Below, in pieces: positions 26,201 through 41,200 of a stretch of 64,000 bases of DNA. The DNA lies in contig NC_091873.1 of the NCBI RefSeq assembly GCF_019399895.1, positions 2,736,001 through 2,800,000 on the forward strand, read 5' to 3'. Positions within the stretch are counted from its first letter, which is position 1. The number at the start of each line of letters is the position of its first letter. Below the pieces are notes generated by a model. It was not told the DNA's origin and searched no databases. It saw only the letters and a program-made list of their open reading frames with translations. The stretch comes from Cardiocondyla obscurior. Its lineage: Eukaryota > Arthropoda > Insecta > Hymenoptera > Formicidae. The position numbers and the translations under genes were made by a program.

Positions 26201-29200
26201 GAATGTGATTCGCGATCACGGTACACGTGTACGCTATTTGCGCTGGCATACGTAACATGCCAATTAGAATAGATAATGTTTTATTAGAAACGAATTTTGT
26301 ATTTATTTTCATTTTTATGAGAAATTTCGTCGCTCGCTATCACGTTTTATTTAAGTGACGTTGGTTAAAATATCGCGCCGATTATTATTTTATTCAGAAT
26401 ACGCCGACGTGTTCCAGGCCTTTGATATATTCCGATGTTCACGCAATACGCACATTTTCTTCTATTTTTTATGCGCCCGCTACTCGCCGATTCCCAGCGG
26501 CACGTATTTTATTAAGGAAAGTAACGTTTCTTTATTCACTCTTAAATTATGTAGAAAGCCTGATGCTTCAGATTCCGGTAAATAATTATATGAGCGTATT
26601 CTTATAATGTACGGTTAAATATTTGATTATAACGTTTCAAATCACAATCGCGCGACACGCAGAGTACTCACGATGATTGAATTCAAAAATATTGCCAAGG
26701 TTCTGCCAATATTAACCTCCTATTTTATGCTTTCAATATTAACGTACTTGTTCTCGTAAAAAAAAAATGTTTATTTTATTGTTTAGAGATTTACTGGAAA
26801 ATAAGTTACACATGATAACGTTTTACTTTTCGAAATGTCAATCAATGTCGTCGAGACCTACGGCGACATCGCGATACCAACGTTAAATCGACAATTTATT
26901 TTACGAAGTGGAGGTCGTCGAAGACACGCGAGGAAACAAATTAGCATGGGCAATGAGCAAAGAAACAATGCGAACGCTGCCTGGAAATTGGCGCCGAGAG
27001 TTGAGCCTCGGTGTAAACTTGGCGCGTCTGACCATGTGGATCGTTTATCACTGCGGACATATGTCTCTGACATTTTCAGCGTGGATAAATGTCAGTTCGA
27101 CCAATACGTCGTCGTTTTACGCTACGTTCGGAACTTCGAGTCGTTACGAGTTAAACGAAAGTTTGAAAGAAATTACAGGAATATGAATTAAATACTTAAT
27201 TACGTGACGCGCTGGTAAAAACGCTTAACGATTCCGAGCTAGGGACTTATGAAATTTTAATACACAGTGAAAAGTGGCGCAATTTAAATATGAATTTTCA
27301 CTCGGAGGAAACGGTAACGACGATCCGCGGCGAGATTTCAGGCCGCATGCATCGAAAGCAAAATATTTTCTCATCAGTATATACAAGAAATATTACGCCG
27401 GGCGCACAGTTTCTCTTCTTAGTTTTTTTTTTTTCTCTCTCTTAAAAATAACTTTTATGATTGCATTTATCACGGCGTAAAGCTGCGGCTGGCGTATATA
27501 TTACAGACGAAATATTAGCGTCATTTGCGACGAACAACAGCTTCTCTTCGTCGTATTCGCGATCGATATTATGGTGTTATTATAGCGAGCAACGATTAAA
27601 CGGAGACAATCGTAACCGCTTTTATGTATGTCACCGTCGTAAACGTGGATTATTGTGCAAACCATTACTGGAACATGCATTTCCTTTCATTATGACGACT
27701 TGCTATTATAAAAATTTCTCCAGATAATATTGCGTAATTTCCCTCCTTATCGAAAATATAACGCTTTAAAAATTATTTCCTGGACTCTAAGAAATAAGAA
27801 ATCACTCGTCCTTCCCCCATTTGCACTTTACGATTTAGTTAATTTTGAAAATTTTGACATTTTGTGAAAATATACCTAATGTTTTCCTGCGAATTATGTA
27901 ATTATTTAAGACTAGTCGTTTTGCAGTTTTAATATCGCAAGAGGAGATGGCTATCGCGATAGATTAAAGCTTTGATTTTTTCAAAAGGTTATTTTCCACC
28001 CGTAGATCTAATAGGTCGGCCCTATTCTTCCGTTGAAGACCACCCAGCCGTAAAATTAATATATCGCTTGATAGTGGTCGCCCTTCCCGTCCATCACCAT
28101 TGTCCCTTTTCTTTCTCGTGGCAGTCATTCTTTTAAGACTAAACTATGTTGCCCAGACGAAGAGGGAGAATCAGCGATGTCGGGCTTCCTCGTTGGCTTC
28201 TCGTAAACGCATTGCAGCCTTCTTTCCCATTTAGAAACAATGCACTTATTCTCATAAAAGTAGCGATCTCGCGATAAAGCTGCTTTTAATAAAAAAAAAA
28301 GGAAAAAAAAAAAATTAATCGCCGGAAATATCGATATCGGCAGGATGGAGCTCATAAAACGCGTAAAAGAGAAATTATATTTCACATTTTTCTCGAACGC
28401 GTCCCTTTAGGTATTTCATTTTATGCTCTTCTCAACTTCTCGTTTATTTCTTTTTTTATCGGATTATTTCTCACTACGTTAATTTAACGCTCGATCCGGA
28501 AAGTTTATCGAGAATAAGGAGCGAGTTTGTCTTACGCTCTCCGCTCGTAAGGAAAAGTAGTGCAGAACATTGCAATTAGCGGCTCGGTCGATCAACGATT
28601 TAATTGCGACGCGAAGGACGACGGTGCTCCATTGTCTGATCAAGATACGCCTGGCTCTCTCGGGGATCGCACTGCCGGCAGTTTAAGCGCCTTTGCGGAG
28701 TACGGTAGGGTGTCGTGTCACCGATACATAGTGAGATACTTTGGCAGAGCGAGCACCTGTTATTTCTTCATCGGCGTCTGGAGGCAATTAACTCTTCTCA
28801 ATGTCCGACCGATCAATAAAAATTTATTACCGTTTCAATACGTGATATGCTGTATCATATTGACACCGTTGTTCTCGGGAAAGAATAGGGCCGGCCAATT
28901 CTGCTCGGCATCGCGACACTTAAATTTAATTTTATCGAGATATTCCGTCCGTGTAATTACGAGTCTTGTAAAAATCGAGTCGAGTAGCAACGACCATTTG
29001 TAACACCGAAGGAAATATTATACCGAGGCTCTCGCCACGTTTGCTCAAGAACTCGGCATTTACGTAAGAGAATTTTATTTAGCGGAAATTGTCCGCGAGT
29101 TTTTTCGCGAGACGTAGAAATAATGCATCGGGTGAAAGCTTTTAATGTAGATTTGCATTTCCGCGTTGTTTGTCTACCTTACTGCTAGGTGCGCATACAC

Positions 29201-32200
29201 GACACAACGTCGAATAATCAGCGACCGTCGCGCTGAATGGGTTAGCGTGTATTTGTCAACTAGTTAAACGGCTGCTAATATTTGCTCTCGGGACCTTGAA
29301 GTGCATTCGAGTGTACACGACGCGACGAGGTAATCACTGGGATCTCGTAATGACCTGCAAATGAATATTTGGTATCGCGCGGCCTCCGCGGAAAGGCGGA
29401 TCACCACACGTGCCGCGAGTTAACATTCCCTCCCCCCACGTAATTTATTAACAATACGATCTGGAGATACATGTGAATTGATTCTGTCACCCGCGTATGA
29501 ATTTCTTACGTAACCCGAGGAACCGAGTCTCCCGATTGCCGCTCACGCAACGCCTCGCGGTTGGAAATAAAAACCTGAGCGCGCGTTCTCCGTGAAGCCG
29601 CATGCGAGTTTTCTGTTTCTCTCGCGCTTCGCACGGACTGTGTAATTGCGCAGAAAAGTATTTTTAAAGCTAATAAAACTTATTTTAACAATGAAACAGA
29701 ATTTGAGATTTTATTAAATAAAATCTGTTCCCTCGCCTTTTGAATTCACCCCGCATCACACATGCCCGTTAGTTTTTCCGGCTTATTTTACATGAGAATG
29801 CCTGAAAATTTATGGCCACCGGTGGGGCCACGCTTTTTCCCCCAAATAGCGATCTAGAGAGGGTGTAACTCCGGACTGGCGAGATGCGATAAGAATTGTT
29901 TCACCTCGAGAAAACCATCTCCGGGCGAGCTCGGTTTGCGGGGGAATACAAAAGAGTCCATTTAAAAATTGAGACGCCACTCGGAGGAACGTAGCGTGTG
30001 ATATGTGCTCAGAATTTCTGAGCTTCATATAACGAATTATTATTAACAACAAAAATTTGGACAATTAAAATCTTAAGTATCTGATAATGCCTATCAACTT
30101 TTTATACAAAAACTAAGTTATACGTTTTCACATCAGTCTCTCCAAAATTTGAAAGTAATATAAAAAGAAAAAAAAAGATTTTTATATTGGCGCTCCTTGG
30201 TGTAATTAACTACAATTAATGACTATACTTTCAAGGAGTCTGCTTTAAATTGATAGTTATTGTACTTTGTGTGAATCACGAAGAACAACACGCCAGCGTC
30301 GTTAAGCGAGCTGGATTCTCCTTTCAACGAGGCTCCTTCCATTCCTGACAAATCGTCCGCGACACCTTTCAAAGTACACCTCCGGCATCTTTAAACACAA
30401 AAGATCTCGCTCTAGCTTCCCTCCTTGTGCCATACTCGGCGTTTTCTTTCGCGATGCGCGCTGCATCGAAGATTTTATGTCAACGTTTATTCTCTCAACT
30501 CTCCGTCCTTATTATCCGCCGACTACGACGTCTTAATAGCGCAAATTTAGCGAGAATTTCGAGAGCTGTCCTCGTAAGAACGGCCATCGATGGTAAATGC
30601 CGACGACGCGCGATAAAATGCTTTCTCTCCGCTATAACCGTCTCGCGTTATCATCATTAGCGTCTTCATCCGTCGTTCCGCATCATTATCCGCCGCTCGA
30701 TACTTTAAACTACATATCTGCTCGTTGTAGGAAGCGATTTTTTTACCACCGATTTGGATTATTCTCTTCTTACTCTCTCTACTTCTTATCTTCTTTTTAC
30801 TTAAAAGATCTTACTTAAAATCTTATCTTGCAACTGGAATTAGAGTCTAAGTACTCCGTCGTTTTCTTTTTTTTTTTTTTTAATATAAAAGATTATTTCA
30901 AGATTTTTTTTTAACCGTCGATGAATTATCACCACTAAATTAAAATAGTAACTCGCTTGTTTCGTGACGGAAAAGTATTCTTTGCAAGCGTATTGTTTTA
31001 GAAACTTAATGTAATATAAATTTTAAATGTAATTCTAACATTTGCATTTAATCTGTGAATTAAAATAATGTATAGAAAAAAAATTTAATGAGCTATTCAC
31101 GATAAACTTTTCGCAAATAAGGAACGAAATCGATTGAAATAAATTATGTTGAATGTATGTGCTTCGCTCGGAAGATACCAGCCTGCATATCGAACCTTTT
31201 CGCTAACACGACCAAGTTCCACCCAATTGAGTCGGTGAATATCTCCGCGTAATGGAAGGAGAGCCTCTCCTCTGTGAAATGTCGAAGTTCAACTACCCGG
31301 TATCTACCCTATACACTCATGCACCAGATACGCAACTTCTCGTCCTCGTGCCTAGCCCTTACTTACGTGCGTCGCACGATTCCGATGTTCGTGTAACGCA
31401 ATTTTCCCGTCGCACGTGCAACTATTCCGCCTCGCTTGCCACCGATATCTCACTTTTATCTATTTATTTAACTTGCGATTAGGAACGCGGCGTGGAATTT
31501 CTTCTACCTTGACGGGCAGATCTCTCAAATGGAAAATTTCTTAACGGCCTAATTTTATTGCGCGACGCTTCATTTTGAACGTCGCGTTGCGAAAGTTCGG
31601 CAAATGCAATTTATGCCCCCACAGTTCTCGTGTCGTAATGAGTCTCGGTCGTACCTAGTTAAGTCAACTTTAGACGATTCGCGAATATATATATGGATAT
31701 ATTACATTACACATCGTTAAACGTTGTACACGAAATCCTATTTCGACTTCTAACAGAAATTACATCGCATTTAAGGCGCGCTTTAATCAATAATCCTAAA
31801 TTGAACTCCGAATTTAGGTTATGCTACTCGAAATAGCGACTTTAATTAAATTTCCTGCCTTCTGTCTTTCATGGGATGACAACAGTTGTTTCGCCGTGAG
31901 GAATTAATGCGGCTACTAAAACACTAATATTGGCGCAAGATGCTTCGAGCCTTTAGAACCGGTGTGTCGGTTCATACTGTCGTCGGACCGCTTTTAATTA
32001 AATTTTTATTCACCGTCGTAATACGTTCGCATATTCAATAACTAATTCCGTTACCGAGAGAGTGGGTTTATGTGGAACAATTTATGTTACAGCTGGAGCC
32101 GCTCCTGAGGAAACTAACCAAAGGTCCAGTTCTGCACACAATCGCCACTCTCTCACGAAGGGTAAGACTACTACGTTTCAGATATTTTCATTTGCTGTAA

Positions 32201-35200
32201 TAAAGCGCTAATCTATCGAGCAGAAAAAAATCGCGAGATTTAAAATACATTTTAAAATAAATTATTAAATCATTTAATAACCTTAGCAACGTCATTAATT
32301 AGTTATTGTACATATTATTAATAACCATATAGTATAATAATAGCTCAAATTTAATAGATAGTCTGTAATTTTATAAATTGCCTCGCATAGGTTTTTATTT
32401 TAATGGAAATGATATAACCCAGTATGCTCGGTAGCTACGTTCCAGAATTTAATTTACTATGCTTTTTTTTTTTTTCTTTCTGTCTCTCTCTTTCTCGTCT
32501 ATCTTGCTGTATCCTAGCTAGTTTCTCGTCAAAACTCTAAAGCATCGGCTCGAGAACTTTTTATTACTTCGTAGCGAGTGTAACGCTCGACGTTATACCT
32601 CTCATGTCGGCTTTTTGACATTTACACGGCGGATTTAGAAGTGATGCACTTTTCAATATCGCACTCCGTGTCTACCGACATTTCTGTGACGTTTGTGAGC
32701 ACAACTCGATCATTTGTTTGTGATACAAATAGTGACATAGACATACGTACGTACCGAGTGTACAGGTCATTTTTAGCTGGACTTGAAAAGTATTTGATAC
32801 TTCGGACGCGCTGTGATTTTAAAATACTAAACACAAAGTCGCTCGAAATAAAGTTTAATAAAAGAAAAAGAAAAAGAAACATGTCGTTAATTAGATTTCG
32901 TCTATCAGTTCTCCCAGTAGTAGCATAATCTTTATCGAATGCTGCGTTTAATACAGATTGAGATTATTTTGCAAAATTGCGCGAAGACAATCAATTCGCC
33001 AAGCGTCTTGCTGCTGTAAATTCAAATCCCCGGGGAATTTTCATAGAAACGCAGATCCGTAAATTTCTGCGTCCTCGAGATATTCCGCAGTCGATAATGA
33101 TATTAATCTCGCGCGGGAAACCGCGTAACTGCTTTTCAATCTGCGGTAGAATCGAGAGCGCGATCGAGCCGGCACCGAATCCCTAGTACGACCTCCCGGG
33201 TCGCGGTAGATAACGAATGCAATTCTCCGAGTTCGACCTGCCAAGCGGCCAACTGGATTTAATAAAGCCTCAATTGCATTCCGCGCTTTTGTGAGAGACG
33301 CCGTGAGTTTAAGCAATCGGGAAAACCGCCTGTGAAATTGTTAATAAGTCCGCGTGGCCGAAAAAAACTGCGCGCGCGGCCACGCATAAAAATGGAATTT
33401 AAAATTAAAAAAATTAAAAAAAAAAAATGCGTAATTTATCATACGATTGTGTGATTAGATACGTTCCAGTGGCCGGTATAATTAAACCTGAGTTAACGAG
33501 GTCTGTGTTTCGAGTGCGAGCGCGCCCGTTGGCTTACGCCGATTTATTAAATGTAACATATCAATTCATATTTAATTACGTACGGCGAAAAGTTTAATTG
33601 GAAGCTTAAATTGTGTCTCTTGTTTTAATAACGGATTTTATGAGAATAATGCGAGAGATTGGGAAAAGGTCTGGGAAACATTTTGTGTGTGTCTTTCGCG
33701 AGTTACTTTCTCCAGTTTACCTAAAAGTAACGAAGTGCTTGGAAAATGTTTAAAACGGTTTTGTTTGATTAAAAGACGAAGGGAATAATCGAGGGTTTAA
33801 ATTCGAAATATAAATATCGTTCTTGCTCAAGAAAGCACGTTCGCTCGTTAAACATTAGCAAAACACTCTGGAGATATGAAGAGTTCCGCCAGTTCGCGAC
33901 GTTCATTAATAATTTAGCCCCTACGATAAATTAAGAAAAAAAAAAATTCTTAAAGTATATTTTAGTCGTATCGTGCGGTAGAATTGATCTTACATAAGCC
34001 AAAAATTTACAACGTTGACAAAGTTTTTCTATTACAAGTACTTTGAAGAGATTATTCTCTAAATGGTTACGGATCTATCCCTGTATACAGTTCCTTTTCA
34101 AATAATTCACGCGAATATATCTCAAATGTCACCCGATGCGATAATTATCGCTTCAGCAAACATGAAAGGGGCACGATAATCGACGAGAGCGAATCTCGTT
34201 ACTTGGCTGCGCAACATTTCATGAATCATTCGCGTAGCTTAAACCAGCGCGCGTATCTGTTCGCGTTCTACGCCGCCACCCGAGCAAGGCTGGCAAGATA
34301 GAACAGTCGAGTGGATGAATGGAGGATCCGAGAGGAAAAGCCGAGAAGTTGGAAAGAAATGAAGAGAGAGAATTGTGAAGACAACGTCCGTGGCACGGTG
34401 GCGGCGAGAGATGGAAGCGACGGATTCCATTGTTTTCCGACCCACTTCCAGACGAAGGGAGATTAACAGAGCGGTGTGTATCCACCGGCGGATTTACTAA
34501 CGTTGGAGCCTCGCAAGACGGTTGACGACGATGACGGCGGATGCTGCGACTGCGACTGTATCACAGATTCCACCGGTAGTTCGAACGAGCGCATCCCTCC
34601 GGGCGACAGCGCGCGTCGCGGTTACGTCTCATTCGTTAAATAGTCCCGGTTACCGCATTGTCCCGACCTATCTCCCCTCGAAATTGCGAACATGCCGCTG
34701 TAAATATTCGTCGGGATAATCGGGGATTTTAACGAACCACCTTCTAAAATAACGCTGCAGGAAGTGACTTACTCTGGGATATTTCCGTGCTTTTATTACT
34801 AAATAGTTGTCGCGAAACGTCGGCTAAACTTTATTTGTTTCCCGCAGACTACGTTTTCGTTTTCCTTGCAAGTTGTTATTTAATTTTATTTTATTTCGCG
34901 ATTTGAATAGATTGTATTGAGATCTTTATGTGGAGTTTTTTTTTTTCTTATAACGCCGCTTTTATCACAATTGATTTCTTACGTAATTCTAATTCCTCAC
35001 GCATACTTAACGCGGCCGTGTTGTTCTTTATTTGTTATTCCGTTCCATTCGTCAAAAGCGGATGAATTAACGGCGATATTGTGCGGAGGACAGCATTCAG
35101 AAAGATTGATGGATCAGAGGGCGCATTGTGCGTTTCCGAGTGACCGGAGATTAACAGCTCTAGGGACTGCGTGCAATACTAAGCGGTGCACTTTGCATCT

Positions 35201-38200
35201 ACATTCTCGAGAACGCCGCTTCGGCGACGTGTTATTATCCTTCGTCTTTGAAAGTTCGCGTTCTCCTCGGTCGAAGAGGAATCTTTTTGATCAGGATAAT
35301 GGCCGGAAAAAGAAAAGAACGCGCTTTGTAGCAAACTATTTTTTTCTCTCGCTATTCCTTTATCTGTAAGAATTCAATTACGTATTACGCCCGCAGTGCT
35401 GTATGTATTATCTTTGTTTATCCGCTCGAGAAAAGCTGGCCCTTGATTAAATAGAGTGCCAGAAATCGTGTTATTTATATTTCGCAATTCTCAAAAAATT
35501 TATATTAAAAAAAAAAAAATAAGAAAAAGTATCGAGTTATTCCAAGTGCAGCGCGATGATGCATACGTAAGTGATGAAAGGTTTTTACTTTAATAACTCG
35601 TGATTCTAAAAACTTCGGTAATACGGTCTGCGAATTTTCTCATAAATCGCTAAGTGTAACACGGCGATATCAAACTTATTTTTCCGGTCTTCTTTTTGTT
35701 TCTTTTTTTTTCTCTCTCTCTCTTTCTCTCTTTTTCTTTCCCATTTTTTTTCTGCACGTCTTTCTCGGCCCTCTCCACTTTTCTTTACTTTTCGTTTTCG
35801 GAGCATGCCACTCAACGTCTTCAAGCTGCACCACTGCAGCAAGTATCGAGTATTTCCCCAGTGATTCGATTCGAATTCGTCTTCCAAATTACATTTACGT
35901 GCAAGTGGCTCTCGGTAGTTTCCCGTCTTCAATAAAGGGAGAAGCGAGTCTTCAATTACTATCTCGTGTTGTTTGAAAAATCCAGCGCCTCTTTCATCGT
36001 CGAGAATTCCCGTCTGCATGCTCGCGACGTAATTCGATATTCGTGACGTCGAAAACGTCTCCTTTTCATATCATCCCCGGCCTAGTCCCGTTTCATCCCC
36101 CGCGTTCCGTAGCGTTTTCCCTTCATTCTCGCTCGATTCGGTGTCCGCGTTACTAATGGTATGTCCAATTACTATCGGCCGTAGGTGTGCCGCGTTTTCT
36201 CCTTTATCCTCGCACTTTTCCACCCCTTCCCTCCCGCCTGATATTTGCAATCAGCGGCCGGAAACAATATTGGCAGCTTGGCAGTTGTTCGCGTTGACGC
36301 TCGTCGAAAATTGATCGCCAGCGAAGGATGAAAATATAAGCCAACTACGTTGCAATTAGCGAATGTAAGGGGGAACGGAGGGGTGGGAAGGGGGGGGGCT
36401 TCTATCCCAGATTCGCGTGATATCGACGCAAAGTGAACGATTTTGTATGCGTGAGATAACGAGGTGCCGATCAATACTTTCGTCACGCGGCGTAAATGTA
36501 AATTTCAAGAGCCGAGAGGTTTATTAACGAGTTGCGCGGTTGTGTATACAGTATTTATTGCGAAATAACCTTTCAAAGGGCCCGCGACGTAATGAGAGAT
36601 TTAATTTGGAACGACTTTCTTCGGAGACGACAACGTCGTTCGGCGATACGTGCATCGTCGTCGAGCAAACCCGAGAATCACGTAACATGCAGCGTGGCTG
36701 TCGTCTTTTGGTAAACAATGTTAGCTACATATAGCCATCCGGCGCTATCTACATACGGTGCACTTTGATATCGTTGATCGTTAAACACGTGTCTTTCGCC
36801 GACACAACGGCAGCGTTTGCTGCACTACGAACTTTATTGGTACGAGAGAATGTGTATATCTTCGAATTTATCTTTCGTAGAGCAAACGATGCACTGGTTC
36901 GCACAGATTGGCGGTAACGACGCCCTCGCTTTGACAGGTACGCTCGGCGTGAGTTCAACGTGCTTCGATAACGATTGTGTGTGTCTTGTGTGTGGAGCAT
37001 TTTCTCTTTGTGGGAATGACAAAACACACGTTCGGAAATAGTTTGAATTTTTGGAAAATATTGATTTAAAAATGCGAAAGTGGCGTGCATCGTGATTTTA
37101 ATTCCCTTGAGCAAATTATTCCGCATTGTTTGGCACATTTGCGTTGCGAATGAGGGATTGATGTACTCCGTTATGATAATTTCAATGTGGTTTGCAATTG
37201 AGATAATTAATACTACGTCCTATAATTAGAAACTGTTGTGCTGCCGGAATATATTTGTATTCGATTTTGCGTAAAAACGTAAGCTGTATTTGCATGAGAA
37301 TATTGAATTTAACTAATTCTACAGGGAATCAAACAATTACGTGTTACGTTCAATGTCTGTAACATGCGTTTAAAAATAAAAAAACGTATATAAAAATTTA
37401 TTATACGAATTATACGATATTATTCTAATGGTATTATTCTGACGATAAACCGGGAGAAAACGAGAAAATTACTTGGTAAAGAAAAATCATAAGAAAATAA
37501 TTTTTACATTAATAATAAAATCTAGGAGCCATATTTTACTTTCAATTTTATATTCCTTTGTTTTTTTTTTTTTACTTTATATTAATTTTTTGTTAATAAA
37601 TTTTTGCGTTTTTCTATCGAAAGTTATCATGTATTGAACATTGACACGATTTATCCATTAATTTTTCTCGCTTGTAATCAGCTGTCTACGATTTTGTATT
37701 AACACAAGCGATTACGTGCATGTTGATCACTCGTTTTAACCGCACAAGCACACATTTGCATATTATATCACTAAACGGCAGGTGCGCACCCGCAATAACC
37801 ATTTAGTCATTCATTTATTCATTCATGCTTTCATTCGTGCTGTAGTTTTTTTTAATACTTGAAATCTTACGTGCACACGCACATGTCTCGCTTTCTTCTC
37901 GGCAGATGTGAAGCGCCCGCGAAGCCTCTACGACGAGGACTCCCTCGACGGTGATCGTCCTTATGAGAATGAAGGTATCGTTTTTCAAGGGCATTGTACA
38001 GATCGCGTTTTCCTATTCTTTCTCTTCAAGTAAACTATTCTTTTTTTTTTTAATTTTTTTTTTTAATAAAAATTAACGAGCCAATAACGCCTTGCGACGC
38101 TTTTCCAATTTGCATTTATATTGATTTTAACAAATAATAACAGATATTATCCGCGTTTCACGTATCTGTGTCTAGTTCTAATAAGTAAACTGGATTCATC

Positions 38201-41200
38201 CCGAGTCGAAATTAAGCTTATATACAGTAACGACGAAACACTAAGGAATATGTCTAATATGCGCGATCTAACTATAGCTACAAAATCAGAGTAGATAAAT
38301 TTCCACTCGGGATGCTGCACGTATCTCTAATCGCGCCTTGTATTTTATCATGTAATATTCTTTGAATATTTTATTTTGTAAATAACTTTTTACTACCGTT
38401 TCGATTTAATATGTAATATAATATACGCGTGTATATTTATTTTCTATCGTTTCACAACCCACACTTACATATTCTTGTATCGAAAACGTAAGGTAATTTT
38501 AACAATTAATTGTTCATATTGAAAGTTGCTAGTATTTATTTAAAAAATTCTTTTAAATCATTTTTCACCATAAAAACAAAAATTTTTTTTTTTTTTTTAA
38601 TTACGAACAACTTTTTATTATTTCGATTTTAACTTGGTTTGATTTTTAATTGCTTTGTTATATCAAGCGTAACCATGAAATAAACCTACTGGACTTGATA
38701 CATCTACTAAATATACAATTGAACGAAGATTTAAAACTGCTTCGTGTAACATTCTAAAAGAAAGTGTGTTAATCTCTAATCGAACTCCTCCGTTTATAGT
38801 AAATGTGATTACCTTAAATTAAGCATTAGCGAGTTAGAGCAAACGAATACAGAGTGTGTTAATCTCGCGTGGCTGTTTGCAGGACGGGAGTCGACGGGAA
38901 GCTCGAAGGAGTTGGACAGGGCGAAGCTCGTCCGCGAGAGGCAGAACGAGGAGCGGCAGCGGAAGCTGGAGGAGCTCAGGCAGCAAGCTCTCGCCGCGCA
39001 ACGCTTCCGCGAGCAGCGCGAGGAAGAACGACGAAGACGAATCGATGAGCTCAGATCGCGCGATAACGACAGGTTTGTTAAGTACATTTACGATCCAACT
39101 GATCGACTTCATACTATATAAAATAAAATAAAATATATATATATATATATATTATTTCTATTTTTTTTTTTTTAATTATCTTAAAGTGCAAACTATTTGT
39201 ATACCTGCCATGTGCAAAGAAAATAAATCTAGGTTTACTTAATCGTAGATGGTTTTGTTTGAAATTGTCACGAGCGTGTTCTGTCGATTTTTTTTGCTCA
39301 GACGAAATCAAGTCGAGGAGAGAAAACGGTTGATATGCGAGGCGGAGCGGGAACGACGGGAGGCTATCCTCCGCAAGAATCAGGAAAGGGAGGCGCGTAT
39401 CGAGGCGAAGAAACGGAACGAGAGATCGCATATCGTCTTTGCGTTCGGCAGCTCTACACCGCGAATGCTGGAACCCGCCGACACCGGCGGCTCCACTTTC
39501 TGGGGTACTCGCAGAGCAACTTCCACTACAAATGTCATGATGTTCCCCGCCGCGCAACCCCTCACCAGGAGGTCCTCCGAGAGAGAGCTGGACGGCAGCA
39601 AAAAACGAGCTACTTCCGCCGGTGGACTTGACCGGAAACCGGGAGAAGGTTAGTCGATACGTTCCATCGAATGCCGATTGAATTACGCGAATTCACCGAA
39701 GTTTATTACAAATCAGTTAGCGAGATGGCGATCGTTCACGTAAACACGTTAGCTGCACATCGCACACGGAAATTTAATTAACCCTTTCAGCGCGCGATGA
39801 TAGACCCTTCATGTACTTAAACGTTCGGTTCTATGATCAAATTTCTCGATCGCAAACTCTTCGATAAATAGATTTTAAAATATGATATAATCACGAACAA
39901 TTCACCTTCTCGTTCTATAACGTTGATATGTACAATATGCATTTATAATTATATAAATTATATAAATTATAATCAATCAACGTTTACGCGATAATTTAAT
40001 TTCCCAGGCTACTACGCCGCGATGAGTTTTAGCCTCGCTGTACCTAATCAGCCTCTCATATTTTTCTCGAAGTCGGCGCATTCGTTTATATTAAGAACTT
40101 CGCAACGGACTGTAAATAATGCAACGCTTTCTCCGCTTGATTTATCCAGCGGAGGGATATTGAAATATATATTGTAGGAAATATCTATAAAATTCGCTTA
40201 CGCAATGTGAAACTGCAGCTGAAAGCGTTGAGGGCTTTTCCGCATCTCGCGAATGAACGATACACGCGTGCGCATCTGTCCTGCACTTTTGCACAAGTAG
40301 AATACGAATTGGTGTTTATCGTAAATTTAATCGAGTATCGAATCAACGCCGGGTGTTGATCGCATCATGAGCGACTCGGAGGCGGATTTATCTTAATGTG
40401 AGTATAAATGGGGATCGCGACACTTAATGCACGGCTAAGTTTCGTAATGAGAGAGATCGAAGACCGAACACCGATTGATCGGGCCACCCTGAATATTAAA
40501 CACACGGCGGCATTTTATGAGTCAATTATTTTACGTTCGTGGCTTAAGTGTGTTACTCGGAACGGAATAAATTCTGCCGATACCGTCCGGAAAGAAATAA
40601 ATCGTGTTTGGGAATTCAACGTCTCGTTCCCTGTTTGCTTGCTCCACCCTGTTTATTCGAACGTCCGGTATATGTATCGATGATTGATGTTTGTCATATT
40701 GGGCCTACAATCGTTCTTTCTGCCGCGGTGGGATTCGTGAAGGATGGGTGCTGCTTAATCGCGCCACGGCTATGAAAATATCTCTACGTCACGGCTTTTA
40801 GAAGCGGATAAACGAGACAGGGAAGCGACTGGCGTCTTGTCGCAGCCTACACTTTACGCACGATCGCTTCCGATACATTTGACAGCGATATATTTTTCTT
40901 GGCGGTAACCGATATTGCCATTTAACGAGATAGAAATTTCTTTCTGCCGCACATGCTGTGATAGATCAAATTCTACGCTAGATATTTGAAAAAAGTAATA
41001 AGAATATTTGTCCGAGACGTATCAATTATTATGATTATGAAAGATAATAATATTTAAAATGGTTAAATTATTTTGCCATAAAATTAAATTCGTTTATTTA
41101 GTTACGCCTTTGGAGACTTGATTGATCGGTTTGGATTTAAAAGAAAAAAGAAAGAAAAAAAAAACTATGAGCTGTATAAAATCGCTGTCACATGAAGCTC

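Larger units (their letters stand above)
32162..37905 (+). other. ens: ens intron 4 (5.7 kb)
   Basis: AT-rich apart from a CpG-rich island at about 34220-34740, treated separately, and a G-run motif at 36369-36398. A short T/C-rich segment lies at 35696-35760. No additional phase-compatible exon was found. Confidence 0.6.

Noticed and set aside
40366..40397. ATG reading MSDSEADLS ahead of a GTGAGT donor in ens intron 7
   Set aside because: The frame stops (TAA) before the donor, so it cannot be an alternative first coding exon.
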